Positions 1 through 14,594 are shown, counted from the first letter of the stretch. The stretch is DNA of 64,000 bases from Gonapodya prolifera JEL478 (GCA_001574975.1 KQ965851.1:1-64000); one strand, 5' to 3'. Translations and numbers: made by a program. The notes: generated by a model not told the origin, from the letters alone.

Positions 1-1041
1 CCAGCCTGAAGGCTCGTTGCTACGAGTCCTCCGGTCGTCTCCCCAAATGTAGTAGGGTTACTACGGGAGTTAGTCGTTAGGGTAAGATTAGTTTTGAGTA
101 TGGAATAGCTCTGTTGTTCGTCTAGTACATGTGCTATATATTGACCGGTTCCGAGGGCTACTGTGGTCACGACGCCTACCGGCGCCCACAACGCCAATCC
201 CTTCGGACCACTCCCTGGCGGACTGTAGTAGTTCCGCCACAAGTGTACCAGCCATGTCCTTAAATCCACGCAGCTCAGCAATTGCAGTCATGCCCCTGCT
301 AGGGGTTTGACTGCGACTGCTGCTGCAGGAGTAGCTGGAGACTGTTGAAAGAGGCAATTCGGCCCTCCTGACTCCTGTTTACAGTCACAGAAATTAATCA
401 TGTGTATCAAGAACAAAATTGCGTGCTGTCATCACTCACCTGTGGGTTCATCTGCTGCCTCTTTGTCTGATGTAATTTTCAACAACTGCATCTCCGTGTG
501 CTTCTGCTTCTGTCCTGCCCATGCACTTGTATTCTCCAGTGCCTTTGAAGCATCCTGAACAGCCTGGCCGATGATGATGGTGTGTGCTCCTGTTGTGATG
601 TGACTGGAAAAATCTCGTTGCAGTGTCCCACAGGAGGAATCCACCTTGGCGGATCTTTGAGATCCTCCATTGCTCATCCGTGACCTTGCCAGCAACAGTG
701 CTGTGAGCCTGCCAATGAAATAGAAGGAAAATCAAAGTGAAATGTTTCAGCAGCAGAAAAAGGAGCAAATGTCACCTTACAATGATTTCTGCATCCCACA
801 CAACATTGTCCACTAGAAGACACTTACTGGCAGTGGTTGCAAGGGTCCATTCTTGTGGTTGGAGTCCACTGTTGCTCCTCTTTCCTTCCCGCGCTTGAAA
901 TAGGAGGCCATCAACAAGGATAGTGTCCAGGGTGGCATTCCATGTTGCACTAGGTCCACAAGTATTCACTTGATGATGCTTATCCATTTGAGACAGGTTT
1001 TGAGATCTCAAGAGCGTCTGCCAAAGTCCATGTGGAGTCAA

Positions 1042-1082
1042 AGCTTTTGAAAAAGAGGTCGAGACCTCTTTTTCAAAAAGCT
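1042..1082. repeat. Near-perfect 19-bp inverted repeat
   Basis: Two arms of about 19 bp (1042-1060 and 1063-1082) are reverse complements apart from one extra A, with a two-base centre. The DNA or RNA could fold into a long hairpin. Related short motifs (aactct/agagtt and agacctctttt) recur to about 1300. It may be a remnant of a transposon end, but no second copy is visible here. Confidence 0.6.
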
Positions 1083-2403
1083 CCAACTCTGCAATTTTTT
1101 GAAGTCTTTTCTATCTCAAAAAGAATAGACCAAATGCACTTCCAACTCTACACCTGCTAAAAGACCTCTTTTAGAGCCTTTTAGAGCCCTTGAATTATTT
1201 TTAGTGCCAGATTGAATGCGTTTTATCCTCTAACTCTATTTCAGGCAAAAGATAGGGTGTTATAGAGTTAGAGTGCCTTTTTTAGAGGCTGGCTGAACAC
1301 AACCTAATAAAAATTACATAAATATATATACACTTTATGCAAAATGCGTCACACTGTGTTGAAACATGTAAATGTGTGATGATTGTAGTGATCGCAGATG
1401 ACTGTCCTGAAATTTAGCCAGACTCATCAAAACATGTCTAGCTTCCTCAACAACAATTATGAGCAGTGGTTAGCTTGTGTCATGCTCAACAAGATTGCTT
1501 CAATCAAGCTTTAGTGTCATCTCAATCTCCATCAGTTTAAGCCTACCTTTGCAATCAGTTGTGTGCAACTCAAATACTGTGAGTTTGTGAATTGAGCAAT
1601 TGCTACAAAATCTAACAAGGGAATTAGTCTCAAGTTATGTACAAACCTTGCAGTGAATTGGGGTGTGATAATTTTCAAATCATTTGTCACTGATGATCTT
1701 CTCAACAAGGTCTCACTAAGGGCTTGCACGCAGAAATCATCCTGAGCTTCATCAATTTCTTCATTTATTCTTCTGGAGTGAGTTGGAGTGTTCAATGTGG
1801 AAACATCTTCATCTTGATTGAAGAAGAATGGAGCTTGTATCAGAAGAAGGCTTGTCTTGCAAAGAAATTTGGCATGGACAATGTCACAAATTATGTGCGC
1901 TTCATTGTGATTAACTTGGGAAAGAGGCTGATGATATCAACTTACAAGGGGAAGGGTGCAATTACCAGAGTGATGTGTTTGCCTATTACCAATGGTGTTA
2001 GGAGGTCAATGGAACTTGATCACTAGAGTAGCGTTGGTAGTTCTGCAAGCAGCCCTGTATAAAAGTGTGGCTTATATTAAGAATCAAATACATCTTACAA
2101 AAGCCTAAGTGAATTTTGTGATATCAAGAGATATGCCCAAGGAAATGGCAGAAGGAGGAGTGGTGAGGGCTGGAGGAAAAAGGAGGAGGAAAGAAGAGGA
2201 AAATATTTTGGGTGGAACATTGGAGGATAGACAGAGGAGATTTTAAGCTGTGTGGAGTATGTAATGTTAAGACTGTCACTGCCCCCTCAAGCAAGCAGCT
2301 GCCTGCAAGATTTGTTGTCAGAACATTGCAAAGGCAGACAAACCTGGTGCAAAATTGAGCTTGAATCTCAACAAGAATGCCACAGCTTTGAAGCTTTCTA
2401 CCT

Positions 2404-2814
2404 ATGTGTGCTGGACCTGTGCTGATAAGGCATTACACAACACTTGTCATTGTTGCAGTGCCACATAACTTTGAGATAGCCACCTATGGTCTGGAAATAC
2501 AACTCATTGGGTGTGAAAGCCATGGCTGCCACCAAAACATTCCAACATGCCACACACATCACCATAGTGAGTACCCTGAGGGGCAGATGTGCGCAGAGCC
2601 ATTGTGCCCTGTCTTTTACTGCCACTCCTGTGCTCTTGACAAAGAAGACATGGACATTCCTCAATGTAATTCATGTTATGGCCATATGTGCTACCTGCAC
2701 TGCAAAGAAGACTGGCCCAACCTGCTGATATGTTGTCCTTGTGGTGCTAAGAAGCATTTTTTGGGAAGCTTGTGGCCAATTTTGCACTCCTCAAGTGTGG
2801 ATGCAGTTTCATGA
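2404..2814 (+). CDS. Cys-rich hypothetical open frame
   Basis: This is a 136-codon frame with many Cys and His residues towards its C-terminus. It shows CxxC-like pairs in the order FYCHSC, CNSCYGHMCYLHC and CCPC, as in RING or other zinc-binding folds. I do not recognise the family. It lies inside the low-GC block, has no clear promoter or introns, and could be a fragment of a mobile-element gene. The spacing of Cys and His is the only reason to list it. Confidence 0.3.
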   Translation: MCAGPVLIRHYTTLVIVAVPHNFEIATYGLEIQLIGCESHGCHQNIPTCHTHHHSEYPEGQMCAEPLCPVFYCHSCALDKEDMDIPQCNSCYGHMCYLHCKEDWPNLLICCPCGAKKHFLGSLWPILHSSSVDAVS

Positions 2815-3244
2815 ACCAAAATAAAATGTGGTTTACAGAAGCTTCAGAATACCATAGTTATGTCTTTACATCAAAGTGAATATCCAGTTCTCAGGTGTGT
2901 ACAAATGCTAAAGAAAATAGATTGTTCACTTGGTACTACTGTGACGGTTCTGTCACTGACAAGTTGGGGCTGGTGATAGAAAGTGTAGCAGGATGATGTG
3001 TCTGGGAGAAGTCTAATATGGCATCCAACATTTGGATATACATGTATATGTGCGACACCGCCAAACAGCGTCCTGCCTTGGGGAACACCAATGCCCACTG
3101 TAGGACAGTCTAGCAGTCTGCCCATTGCAACCTGATTTGTTGCTGCAGTGCTAATACAACAACACTACAGTTTCCTCAATTCGACTTTCCCAACTCTTCC
3201 ACGGACCTCGCAAAAGGGAACAACCTCAATCAACCGCACCAGGG

Positions 3245-3706
3245 GTGGAGACAGCGAAGAAGGAGTATGGCAAGTTCACGAAGGATTTGGAAAAGTGGAG
3301 GGTGGAGATGGACGAGCATATGGCGGGCGAGGAGAAGGATCTGTTCCCCATGACGGCGCAGTTGGGCGAGCGGGAGATTGGGGTGTTCACCAATGTGAGC
3401 ACGAATGTCATGACAAAGAGCTTTAAAGTTTTCTAACCACTTCCCTCACCCTGCACCCACCCTGCACCCACCACCACTCAGGTTTACTACCACTGCTCGC
3501 CCTACCGCGAGCTCCTCCTGCCCTTCGTGCTCGAGTTCCTCTCCCCCCCAGAGCGGATGCACTACATGCACAACATTATGATGGCCGTCGCGGAGAAGGA
3601 CCCCGAGGAGTGGAAGAAGGTCGGGGGTTATCTTAAGGCGGGGTTGGGGGCGAGTGAGGTGGTGGATTTGAGGGAGCGTTTGCCTGCGTTGGCGGGTGTT
3701 GTGTGA
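3245..3706 (+). pseudogene. Hemerythrin-like domain protein, 5'-truncated
   Basis: Two exons (3245-3394 and 3482-3706) joined by a canonical intron give a phase-0 reading frame. The first has the motif MDEHMAGEEKDLFP and the second HCSPYRELLLPF, followed by a helix with MHYMHNIMMAV. Helices rich in His and Glu of this kind are typical of hemerythrin (HHE) domain proteins, which bind a di-iron centre. The usual N-terminal helices and start codon are missing: upstream the sequence becomes the low-GC block. I therefore read it as the C-terminal remainder of a gene broken at its 5' side. An unrecognised distant first exon is the alternative. Confidence 0.55.
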
Positions 3707-3938
3707 GTGGGGGCGATGGGTTGGTTGAAAAAGCGTGGAATAAGTCTTGGTCTTGCTTTTAAAAAACGAATCAATCAAAGTTGCAACTTGCTCTACTTGA
3801 AAATTTGCTCCAAGTTGGTGGGTGAATTGCAAGGCTGGGGTCTCCACCAACAAGGGAGTGGTGTTACTTCAAAAGCACTACCACATTCCTACCACATTAC
3901 TACCCACACTTGCACTGACTCCCGTCCACTGCCCCACG

Positions 3939-4719
3939 ATGTCGGACCCCATGAACATCGACTCCACGCCACCGCATCCTTCCTCATCGACCATGCGCTC
4001 CGATCCTGACGGCGGGAAGGGAAAACAGTCCGTCGGTCCCGACGACTCGACGACTCAAGGGGGAGCAGGAGGAGCAGCATTAGGAGGAGGAGGAGCAGAC
4101 AACGTGCCCAAGCCGACCCGCGCAGACGACGAGATGGCCGCTAAGGAGAGGAGCTTGGCCGAGTTTCTGGTGCAGATGGATGATTTCGCGCCTGTGGTGA
4201 GTTGCCGGGTGGGGGGAAGTGGGTCTGGGCGGGGGGTCGGTGGAGAGGGCGACAAGTGCTAAATTCTTGGAGCGAAATGAACGGGGTTTGGTGTGATGGA
4301 CAGAGGTTGGTTGTTCTGAATCGGTGTTCCCTCATTGGCCAGATTCCCGACGCGGTGACGGACTACTACCTCTCCCGGGCCGGCTTCGAATGCGACGATG
4401 TTCGAATGTACGTGTTCCCACCTTTCCCCACCCCCCTTCCTCCTTTCGTCCTCACCTTTCCCCGCTTCCTCCACAACCCACCCACCCACCCACCAGCAAA
4501 CGCCTCCTCGCCCTCGCCGCCCAAAAGTTCATCTCAGACATCGCCACCGACGCGTTGCAGCTCTCCAAAGTCCGCCAGCAGTCCGGCGTGGGCGGGCGTG
4601 GCGGAAGAGCGGGTGCGATGTATGGCCGAGACAGGAGGGCCACACTCTCGATGGAGGATCTGGGGCCCGCGTTGGCGAGACATGGTGTGAATGCGAGGAA
4701 ACCTGATTATTTGACGTGA
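3939..4719 (+). CDS. TFIID/SAGA subunit TAF10
   Basis: Three exons (3939-4196, 4343-4407, 4497-4719) encode 181 residues. A disordered, Gly/Ser/Asp-rich N-terminus is followed by the TAF10 histone-fold core: SLAEFLVQMDDFAPV, IPDAVTDYYLSRAGF, then KRLLALAAQKFISDIATDAL. It ends with the conserved LSMEDLGPALARHGVNARKP. TAF10 is a histone-fold subunit shared by TFIID and SAGA that pairs with TAF3/TAF8/SPT7-type partners in Pol II initiation. The start at 3939 is the first ATG of the frame. The gene lies 185 bp upstream of the RPC4 gene on the same strand. Identification is strong because the helix sequence and the exon phases agree. Confidence 0.93.
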
Positions 4720-4904
4720 GGTGGGCCGGGGAGGGTGAGGGTTTCTCAGGGGAAGGAAGGGAGGGGTGGGATGCTTGGTAGTACATTCTGTACGGTCGTG
4801 GTTTTCATTGATTTGACTAGGCATTTGTAAATAATCCATAGATGCTTCTTGCGGGTACGAACCTCACCAAAATTCGGATCAGGCGAAATCACTCTTCTTC
4901 AATC

Positions 4905-6661
4905 ATGGCCGATCCACCCCCTCCCCCCACCACCACCGACCCCGCTGGCCCAAGACGAGGCCGTGGACGAGGCGCTGGCCCACGAGGAGGCCGCGGGGGG
5001 GACGCCGGTCGGGGCGCGGGCGTGGATGGCGATCGCGCGCAGTCTTCACCTGCTCCTGCTTCTATTCCTCCCACTGGTATTGGCTCGCGACCGCCCACGC
5101 CGAACACTCCACGACCACAATCGGGCGCTCAGGCAGGCAGTGCAGGAGGAGAAGCTGCAGGAGCGGGGCCCGTCGCTGCAAATGCAACGAGTGGATCGGC
5201 CGACGGACCTACAGCAGCACCCAAATCTAAAATGAAGTTCATGCCGACCGTTCGGGCCACGAAAGTTGCCAAGACCGAGTCCAGGGCGGGTCCGTCTGAA
5301 TCGGAGGGTGGGGAGGGCGGACGGGGCAGAGGCAGGGGCCGTGGTGGTGAAAGTGGGCGAGGACGGGGGAGAGGAAGGGGAGAGTTTGGAAAGCAGGAGT
5401 TGACGGCGAGTGGGCCGTTTGCGCTGGGACCTGCGGCGAGATCGAGTGAGTTGGGGTGCGGGTGTGGGTTCGAAAGTTTGTCTTGAACTAATGGTTTTTC
5501 GAACCGTTCACTCGAAGATGTTCGAAGTGGCGGCGGCGGATTCACGCCCTCCCTCCGCGCAGCCTCTGGCGGTCCCGGATCCGGGTCAGCCTCTGGTGGG
5601 GGGTTCTCGGGCCGTCGGTTTGGAGGCGGGGGCTCTTCTCGTGCGACCAAATTCAAGCACGAAGGCGACGGGTCCGGCGACGAGGGCAAGGACGCTGCTT
5701 TTTCTGACTCTGACGACGACTCGGAGGAAGCGGATAATGTCGACTGGGGCCAAGGTCCGAGCCCGCTTCAGATGAGACCGCAGCCGTTGGGGAAGGTCAA
5801 GGAGCAGAGGAGGAGGGAGAAGGTCAAGAGGGAGAGGAAGGAGCTCGAGGAGAAGAAGGTGCAGATTAAGGCTGAGCCGATGGAGGAGGATGGGGATGGG
5901 CGAGGTGAGTTTCGTTGGGTGGTGGTGAGACGTCCACGGAGTTGTGGGTGACGCAAGATGCCTACATCACAGGGGCGACACCTCAAACGGTATCATCGTC
6001 TACTCCGGCACCCATGGAACTGGATGAGAAGGTTCCCGCCTCCGGTATCGCTGGGGAACCAGGAAGCGGGATTCAATCGCCTGGACTGGAGCTGGCTGCC
6101 TTTGAGCGGGTGAGTCAGGCCGTGCCCCCGAACTCTCAAGGGTACATTGTCATATTACTTCTCGTCAACTAGATTTCCTCCGAGAAACCAGACAATCTCC
6201 CGCTACTCTTCTTCCAGCTTCCCAAACTCCTACCACGGTTAGATCAAAATTCGATGGACGTCACTCCCAACGCATCGTCCTCGTCGACAAGTGTGAAGAC
6301 AGAAGTCGACATAAAACCCGACTCCTCGAAGGCTTCTTCCAGCGTCGGCTCAGCGCCCATGACCACAGTTCCCACAATTCTCTCCCAGTCAGGTCGCATC
6401 GGCACACTCCGCGTGCACCGTTCTGGCCGAGTTACCATGGACTTGGGTGGAGCGCCGTTCGTTGTGTATCCCGGCTCGAGGGTGGGCTTCGCGGAACAGA
6501 TTTCTCTTGTTCAGGTGATGGAAGAATACAAGTGCAAAGTGAAGCAGGAAGTGCCACGGGGGTGGGAAAAGCCTGGAGAGGGAGCGAAGCGGGCAAAGTT
6601 GGAGGTTGTTGGGGAGGTTGCGAGCGATGGAGGCCGGTTTGTGGTAGCGGCAGCTGTGTGA
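4905..6661 (+). CDS. RNA polymerase III subunit RPC4 (Rpc53)
   Basis: Four exons (4905-5445, 5518-5904, 5973-6109, 6173-6661) encode about 517 residues. The N-terminal two-thirds is Pro/Gly/Arg-rich and low in complexity, with several RGRG runs and an acidic stretch. The C-terminal domain carries the RPC4 signature: LPLLFFQLPKLLP, then GRIGTLRVHRSGRV and FAEQISLVQVMEEYK. In Pol III this subunit pairs with RPC5 (Rpc37) in the TFIIF-like module used for initiation, termination and re-initiation. The start at 4905 gives the full disordered N-terminus. The C-terminal tail after the barrel is somewhat shorter than in the yeast protein. Confidence 0.9.
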
Positions 6662-6949
6662 GGGGTGGGATCAATCTTCTCTGCATTGAGACGTCACCTC
6701 GCATAACTAAAAATTGAAAATAAATGCTCCAAATTACCCTCCAAACAATTGCAGGGTGCGAGGCTAACAAATGTGGAGTCCATTGACACACCGGGCCAAC
6801 AACGGTCCACAGTCCCTTCGCGGTCGATCAACAGCCCATTCCCAGTCAGCTCGGCGCAAAATCGGTCCGGCTTTGATTCGCTCATAAACCACCACAAATT
6901 ATCCGCTGCATCACTGCTCTTCTTACTCCCTACACTCACTACACTCATC

Positions 6950-8467
<1,518 letters not shown>

Positions 8468-8545
8468 ATTGGCCGGGGAGTGGTGTTTGGGCCTTGATCA
8501 GTGTTCTACTTTGCATACTAGATTGTATATAATAATTCACTGCCG

Positions 8546-11500
8546 TTATTCAAGATGCGCTGCGTTCACTGTGACATAGTGACCAAATATCGGGGTCTGA
8601 ACGTATCCTTGTCTTGCACTTCCGCCTCCACCATCGTCCTTCTCGACCTGACCCGCGACCGTGCCGTCATTCACATAAGCTGCGCCCTCCATCGCAGCAA
8701 CATCCCCCACGTTCGCAACCGATGTCCCTGCAACCGCCCGCCTTCCTCCCATCGCAGCGCCGGTGTGGTCAATCGAAACATTGAGCCGCCATCGGTTGAT
8801 GTTGAACACTCCGCCGTGGAAAAACGTCGCCGTCATGTGCACGGACGTGTCGTCACCAGGGCCGAGATAACCAGTCGACCCGGCAACACCGCTCCATACG
8901 AAGTCTGATGGAGTAACGTGCACATCCCTGAAGTTTGCACGGATTCAGGGTCATTCCACCGGATGCGAAACAAAGTCAGGGAAACACGTACTGCTCGTCT
9001 TCGTCGCCTGTCGGGTCCTCTGTAGGAAGCATATGAAGTTCATACCTGACGTGGGTATTCCATGAAACATTCTTGAGGCTGACCTAAGTCAGCATCGTTG
9101 CGAGTGTCGGTGGGGATATCGTTGAACTCGAGTTTCTAGTACTGGGACTCACCACTACTGGCACCACAAGAAATCTGAAAGTACCATAAATCATACAAGT
9201 GTGAGCGTGTACCGTGGATAAAATACGGACTGCAAATAAAGCACGAAGTACTCACCCTTTCGCTCGGAAATCCCACAAATACTCGGACTTCGCACTCAAA
9301 ATCACCCTAATCGGACTAATATCCTTGTGCTTCTTGTTGATCAAAAGACTCTCCTTGAGCACCTTGTTCAGCCTCGCCGTCTCCGCGTACAGTGCTCGCG
9401 TCCCCTTGTCGCCCTTACCCTCGGTGCGAAGCTTGGAATGAGGTGGTACGGGTGATTGCTGAACAGACAGATTGATTCCCACGATGAAGTGTATGCCCTG
9501 CTTTGCTGGTTCTGGACTGCTCGTGTCAATAAGACTGGATCCCAGCGTGGGTTCCGATGTCCAGTGAAGCTGGAAATCTAAGTCGTCCGTGGTGAAGTTG
9601 GTGAACAGACGACGCAGTTGGTCTGTAGCTAGCACCGGGTATTGTGAGGACAGGACATTGTTACGACTTGTAGAACGGAAATTGAGGTAAAAGTCGCGAA
9701 TCGGGGTTTGTGTGGTTGAGCTGAGTGATTCGTTCCCCTGTCATGCAATGCAAACACCACCAGTTTGATAAGGAAAGCGTGAAAGAATGCGAGGACGACT
9801 CACAAAAAGCAACGACGTCACGACGTTTGTAACTGGCGGAACAAGATGTTGACGATGATCAGACTTTCCGCTTTCCTCCGAGAATCCCAGGATCCGTTCG
9901 ACGGCTTCTGCGGTAAATTTTTCCGGGGAAACATAATCCTCCGCAAGCTTTCGATCTGCATCCGTATGACGAAAAATTCGGAAGTACATGTAGTACGTTT
10001 GAGTCGGTAGGATACGAATCAGTTCTGCACGCCCGGCACTGAAGGCGAAACGAAATTGAAGATCTAACGGAATAAGTACTTTAGGCATCGTACTTACGGA
10101 TCATCAATGGGCTTGATTGCCCACGCGGGACTACAGGATGTGAGCTGTTTCATGATGATATCGTGGTTTTGTTGAAGATTCTCCACCTGTCATGGATGAA
10201 AAAGGAGCAATCGGTAAGCAAGGAAACGAGATATTCTTGGCGATGCCACACCTCGAGCTCCAGCAAAAACTCGTTAAGTGTCCTTGCACTCATTCGGGGA
10301 GTGAAAGTTCGGATGCGTATGGAAGGGGATACTTGAGAAGTTATTGTGTACTGCAATGTGCGGAAAGCTTCCTTGTCACTGGCACCCTGGGGTTTGGAAT
10401 TCATAGGTCAGTTCCAGGAAAGGACATGAGACGTGAGACACACCATGATACTGACTTGGGCCTGATAACCAAACAGAAATCGAAATGTGTGCCGCCCCAT
10501 GGTATCACCTCGCACCCATATCGGAAGAAGTGTCGTGGTTCCTGGCGCTAGAGCGCCATCAGCCCCGGATGTAGGCGATAAAGGTGAAGTCGTATTATCC
10601 GAGGTCAGGCCAGGCAGTGGCACTTGCAAGATTCCGGGTTTAACAAGTTCATTGGAAAAGGTATCAAAAGCGGTCAGGGTCAAGACGTTCGATTTATCCC
10701 ATGCTGAAACAATAAAAGTTATAGCATCATCTTCAGCGATATCAGATTTCGACGAGTTATCTCACAAAGTAAGTCTCTGTCCAAGTCTTCGGGCGATCCT
10801 ATACAGAAAAACGTCGGATGAGATATTTTCACTTTCAAGTTGGAAAGCGCTCGAAGTCCTTTGTTGCTAATTTCCAGAACAGCCGTCGCAATTTGCCCGC
10901 TGAGCAGCTTAGTCGGGAAGGAGTGAAATAAAACATCGAGAAGTGGCATGGGACTGGTAACTTCAAGGGTGAGAGAGTTATCAGGGGCGTAAATCTTGCC
11001 TAACCGATGCTCTTTGGTTTCGTTCAGGCGTCTTCCTCGTTTCTGAAAGACATGACGTGCCGGGATATCTTCGAAAAGTCTATAGGAGAGACTTTTTGTC
11101 TCAATGGTGCCGAGTCTCTTTGGATAGACTTTCAGAAACATCTAGGTGATCTTTCTGAGTACTAAGCTCCACCAACGGAGTAACGCTGATCCGACTCACC
11201 GACTTTTTCTCCCCTGCATTGAGTTGTACTTCTACCAATTTGTCAACATCGAACTCATTATTGTCCATCCGAATAGCTGTTTCCCCAGTTTCTCGTTGCT
11301 TAGGCTCATACTCCTTGGGATCAACAGAAACGGATATTTGCGTGGGTGAGGATCTTTGAGTAGTCTGACCAGGCGAGGAATAAATCAAATCGAGAGTGAC
11401 GTCGTTCACCGTCAGGTCAACTTGAAGCGGGTTATACATTTCGAAGAAAACGAAGACAGGTTCTAAAAACGTTATCCATAATCCGGTTTCAACAAATCAA

Positions 11501-14500
11501 TGATTTCAAAGAAGTCGTTTGAATCATACCTCCAACTGCAGTGATAGTATGGCCTTTCCCAGAAGCTGCCTGCCTTCGCCCGCCCCTTTCTACGGTCTCG
11601 CCGAAGCCCTCCACTGCCAGGTCACGCTCCATGCTGTCCCAAAGTTCGTCTTTTCCCACCGCAGTGTCCCCAGTTTGCTCAATTTGTGTGGGGTCGAGTA
11701 GTGTAACCCGGACTTTGGCATCATCGATAACGGGGAGAGCAATATTGGGGATCGATGAGTCGGGATTGGATGCGATGTATTGCTAGAAAAATATTCGTTG
11801 ACACGCCAAGGTTCTGTTGATCCCCTCACCAACATAAACCCGGATTGTAATAAACTCTTACCTCGTAAACAAAATGCAGTTCTTTGACATACGATTCCCG
11901 CTGACTTGGCGACACCCCGCTTTGATGCCCAAATAACGAGGCGAAAAATTCCATCGATCCCACGTCATCACCAAGATGGAAGGACTGTTTTCCGAGTGTA
12001 AACTTGACATGGTCTTCCACCAAGGTCCACCCTTTGTGATCATACGTTTGAAGTGCCTCGTAGTAGCATCTTGCGGCGTGTTCCCTTTGATCAGATTTGT
12101 TGAACCTGTGACCCGCGAGGACGAGATGGAAGGCGGCCTTCCGGTACATCGGTGCGGGTATGTGTCGGTTGAGTGAGGCGGCTGCCTGCTCCAAGTAAAC
12201 GGCAGCTCGAACGTCGGAATCCTATTTTGGTGGAAGAGTAAGCGCGAATAGCGAAATCATCAGGCTCACTAACATCTCCGCCGACCACTTTGACCCAACT
12301 CAGCGCAGCGTCCTTCCACATAGAGCGTGCCTTGAATCCCTCGTATGCAAGTGCGGCAGATCGTACAGCGTACCCCGTTGCTCTAGCGTCCCTGTAGTGG
12401 GAGACCGCACTCTCAATCAAGGAATCGTATTGATGTCGACCACTTTGCTGATCTGAGAGCATCTGGCACAAGGCAAGCATCTCCTGACACCCCGCATAGT
12501 ATTTTCCGGCGGGAGCACCCCCGTCACGGAAGTCCTTCTTGACGGTGTCATAGACCCCGTGAGCAAAGCGGTAGTCGCGAAGCATGAAGGCATAGTCTGC
12601 CAGTCGGCGGAGCTGGGCTTCAGGTGAGGAATACGGGTATCTAAATAATATGCAAAAACGTTTGTGTGACCACGGGCATCCCATTTTTAGAATAATGTGC
12701 CTCACATTAAGAACCCATTTTCGTTTGTAGCGGGTGCGCCTGGTGTACCTGGCCGGGGTACCGGCGAGCTTCCGATTCCTCCAAAGTATTTGCGACTCGC
12801 GGAGAAAAATCGACCGGTAAGACCACGACGGGAACTCGCCACCTGATCTGGTAAGTCAGAATCGAATAGAATTCCTCTAAAGTGCAAACCCACCTGCTCA
12901 TTGAGGGTCTGCACGGTCCTTTCCATAAAGGGAATCACGCTTTGTAACGCAAACTCGCGAACAAAATCCTGCGCTGCCTCGAGATCATCCTTGGAAACGA
13001 AGGCTCCACGCCTGATGAGGACCTCTGGAGACGGCTCCATAGCGTCAACATCTGTGGTGATGAGCTTCACGACTCCACCTGTTGACCCAAGTGGATGGGG
13101 TAATTCACTGGGGTCGTCATCGTCTGCCGACGTGAGGGGATCTCGAATGAACATTGTGCGAGCTGTGTCCTCCGAGTCACGGCCAGGCGCCACTGAGGCT
13201 ATTGAAGCACGTGAAATGGATGACATTGAGGGTCGGGCGCCCGACTGGGACGTCCGAGGACTAGCTGTAACGCTAGAAGGAGTCCGAGGTCGATTGGGGG
13301 AGGAAGGCGACAAGGGCGCCGGCTGATCGCCGACTTTATTTGTGACGGCTTCCATACGCCGGCTTGCGAGAATATGCGGAGACCATATGTCGGGAACGGA
13401 TGGGGTCTGAGATGGGATCTCTGGAGGTAACGGTCCATCAAGGTCCAGCAGATTTGCTACAGGAGCGGACCGAGCTGACCGGGGCACTGAGTTGATACGA
13501 AGCATTTGGCATTGCAAGCCAAACGATTTCTTCAGACGAAGGTGGATGGCTTCGGCGCTAGGGACATTTGTTCCGGACTCAAGTAGCGTTGAAACAAAAC
13601 TGAACGAACAAGACTCACTCGGCGTCACTTGTTGTTTGTGCGTCGTGGAGCAGGATGTAGAAGCGAAGAATGTTAGGGTCAATGAACCCCTTTTCGAATA
13701 CCCGGGGTAAAGCAGCCTGGTTGAACAGCTGCAGAAGCGTTGCAACCGGGTCTGGATTTGAGGTGGAGACGACCGAAAGACCTTTGGATTGTGGAGAGCT
13801 GAGCCATCCCCGCACACAAACTTTCGAAATAGGCCGATTCGCTGAACTCACAGGCCACCGGGTACCCGAATGCTTCATGCTCTGATGCCTGCACTCTTTC
13901 GAGCATCAAGTCCCGGAGGTCTGTGTACCAAGGCGTTTGGCTTTCCAAGCTTGCTGCTCGTTCGTCTTTGTTTTTCGCTTGGAGGTTGCGAGCGAGCTTC
14001 GCTACCGTCGTTCGCGATCTCCACTCGCCGTCAGTTCGAGCTGGATGCTCAAACTCCACGGCCCTCCCGAAGCGGGGATCGTCCTCCTCGTACGTCACGT
14101 CCCGACCAAAACTCAACCACTCTTGGGTACCGGCAGGAGGTACTCCGTGACGTCTCAGGCTGTCTTCGAGAAAGGCATCGACGTGGCCGATGTGAAAAGA
14201 CTGTGTGAGCTCCTCGAAGGAAGCGAATCGGACTCGAAACCCGTCGATGTTGTTAGCCTGGCCCTGAGAGTCCCGAACTGAGACTGTCGCGGAAGACGAC
14301 GTGGTGGCGTTGTGAGAATGAAATGGTTCTGTGATTGCAGAAGCTTGACCCGCCCGACCCACATTTTCCATCGAGAAGATCCCCAAATGGACGAAAATAG
14401 TCAAGTACTGATCTGTTCGGGGGTAATTGGTGGTAGGATTCGTGGGGATTCCACAAGAGGGCGTGCCTGGCAATCACTCACGGAATATCGCTGGCCTGGC

Positions 14501-14594
14501 AAACGGCATCCGCATCCGGCGACGACACGACTGCCACTACTGGACTCAGACTTCGGGCGATGCGTGACCGTGGATCCAGGTTAGGTCCCGCCAT
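8546..14594 (-). CDS. TRAPP complex subunit TRAPPC8/Trs85
   Basis: I place 19 exons, in order 14594-14482, 14412-14363, 14283-13852, 13781-13619, 13557-12894, 12842-12706, 12640-12274, 12221-11862, 11782-11530, 11462-11200, 11141-10766, 10703-10444, 10386-10252, 10186-10098, 10038-9804, 9737-9256, 9174-9153, 9083-8992 and 8927-8546. They sum to 1624 codons with consistent phases. Diagnostic blocks are SLSPVVAVVSSPDADAVC near the N-terminus, FVREFALQSVIPFMERTVQ, and ASSRRGLTGRFFSASRKYF. A C-terminal beta-rich region ends in VHVTPSDFVWSG. The protein is a scaffold of TRAPPIII, acting on Ypt1/Rab1 at the Golgi and in autophagy. The start ATG at 14594 gives MAGPNLDPRSRIARSLSP. One 22-nt exon (9153-9174) is unusually small. 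Confidence 0.93.

Larger units (their letters stand above)
1..3240. other. Low-GC block without a recognisable gene
   Basis: This stretch is visibly richer in A and T than the rest of the window, above all from about 1080 to 2280. It contains only short open frames with no family I recognise. Short frames on the minus strand near 432-695 and 772-1086 read like eroded coding sequence but could not be joined into a gene. The compositional break and the truncated gene that follows suggest an inserted or eroded repeat-like segment. I see no terminal repeats that would fix its ends. Confidence 0.4.

Noticed and set aside
1042-1082. Helitron 3' hairpin
   Set aside because: No CTRR end follows at the right distance on either strand and no helicase coding sequence is present.
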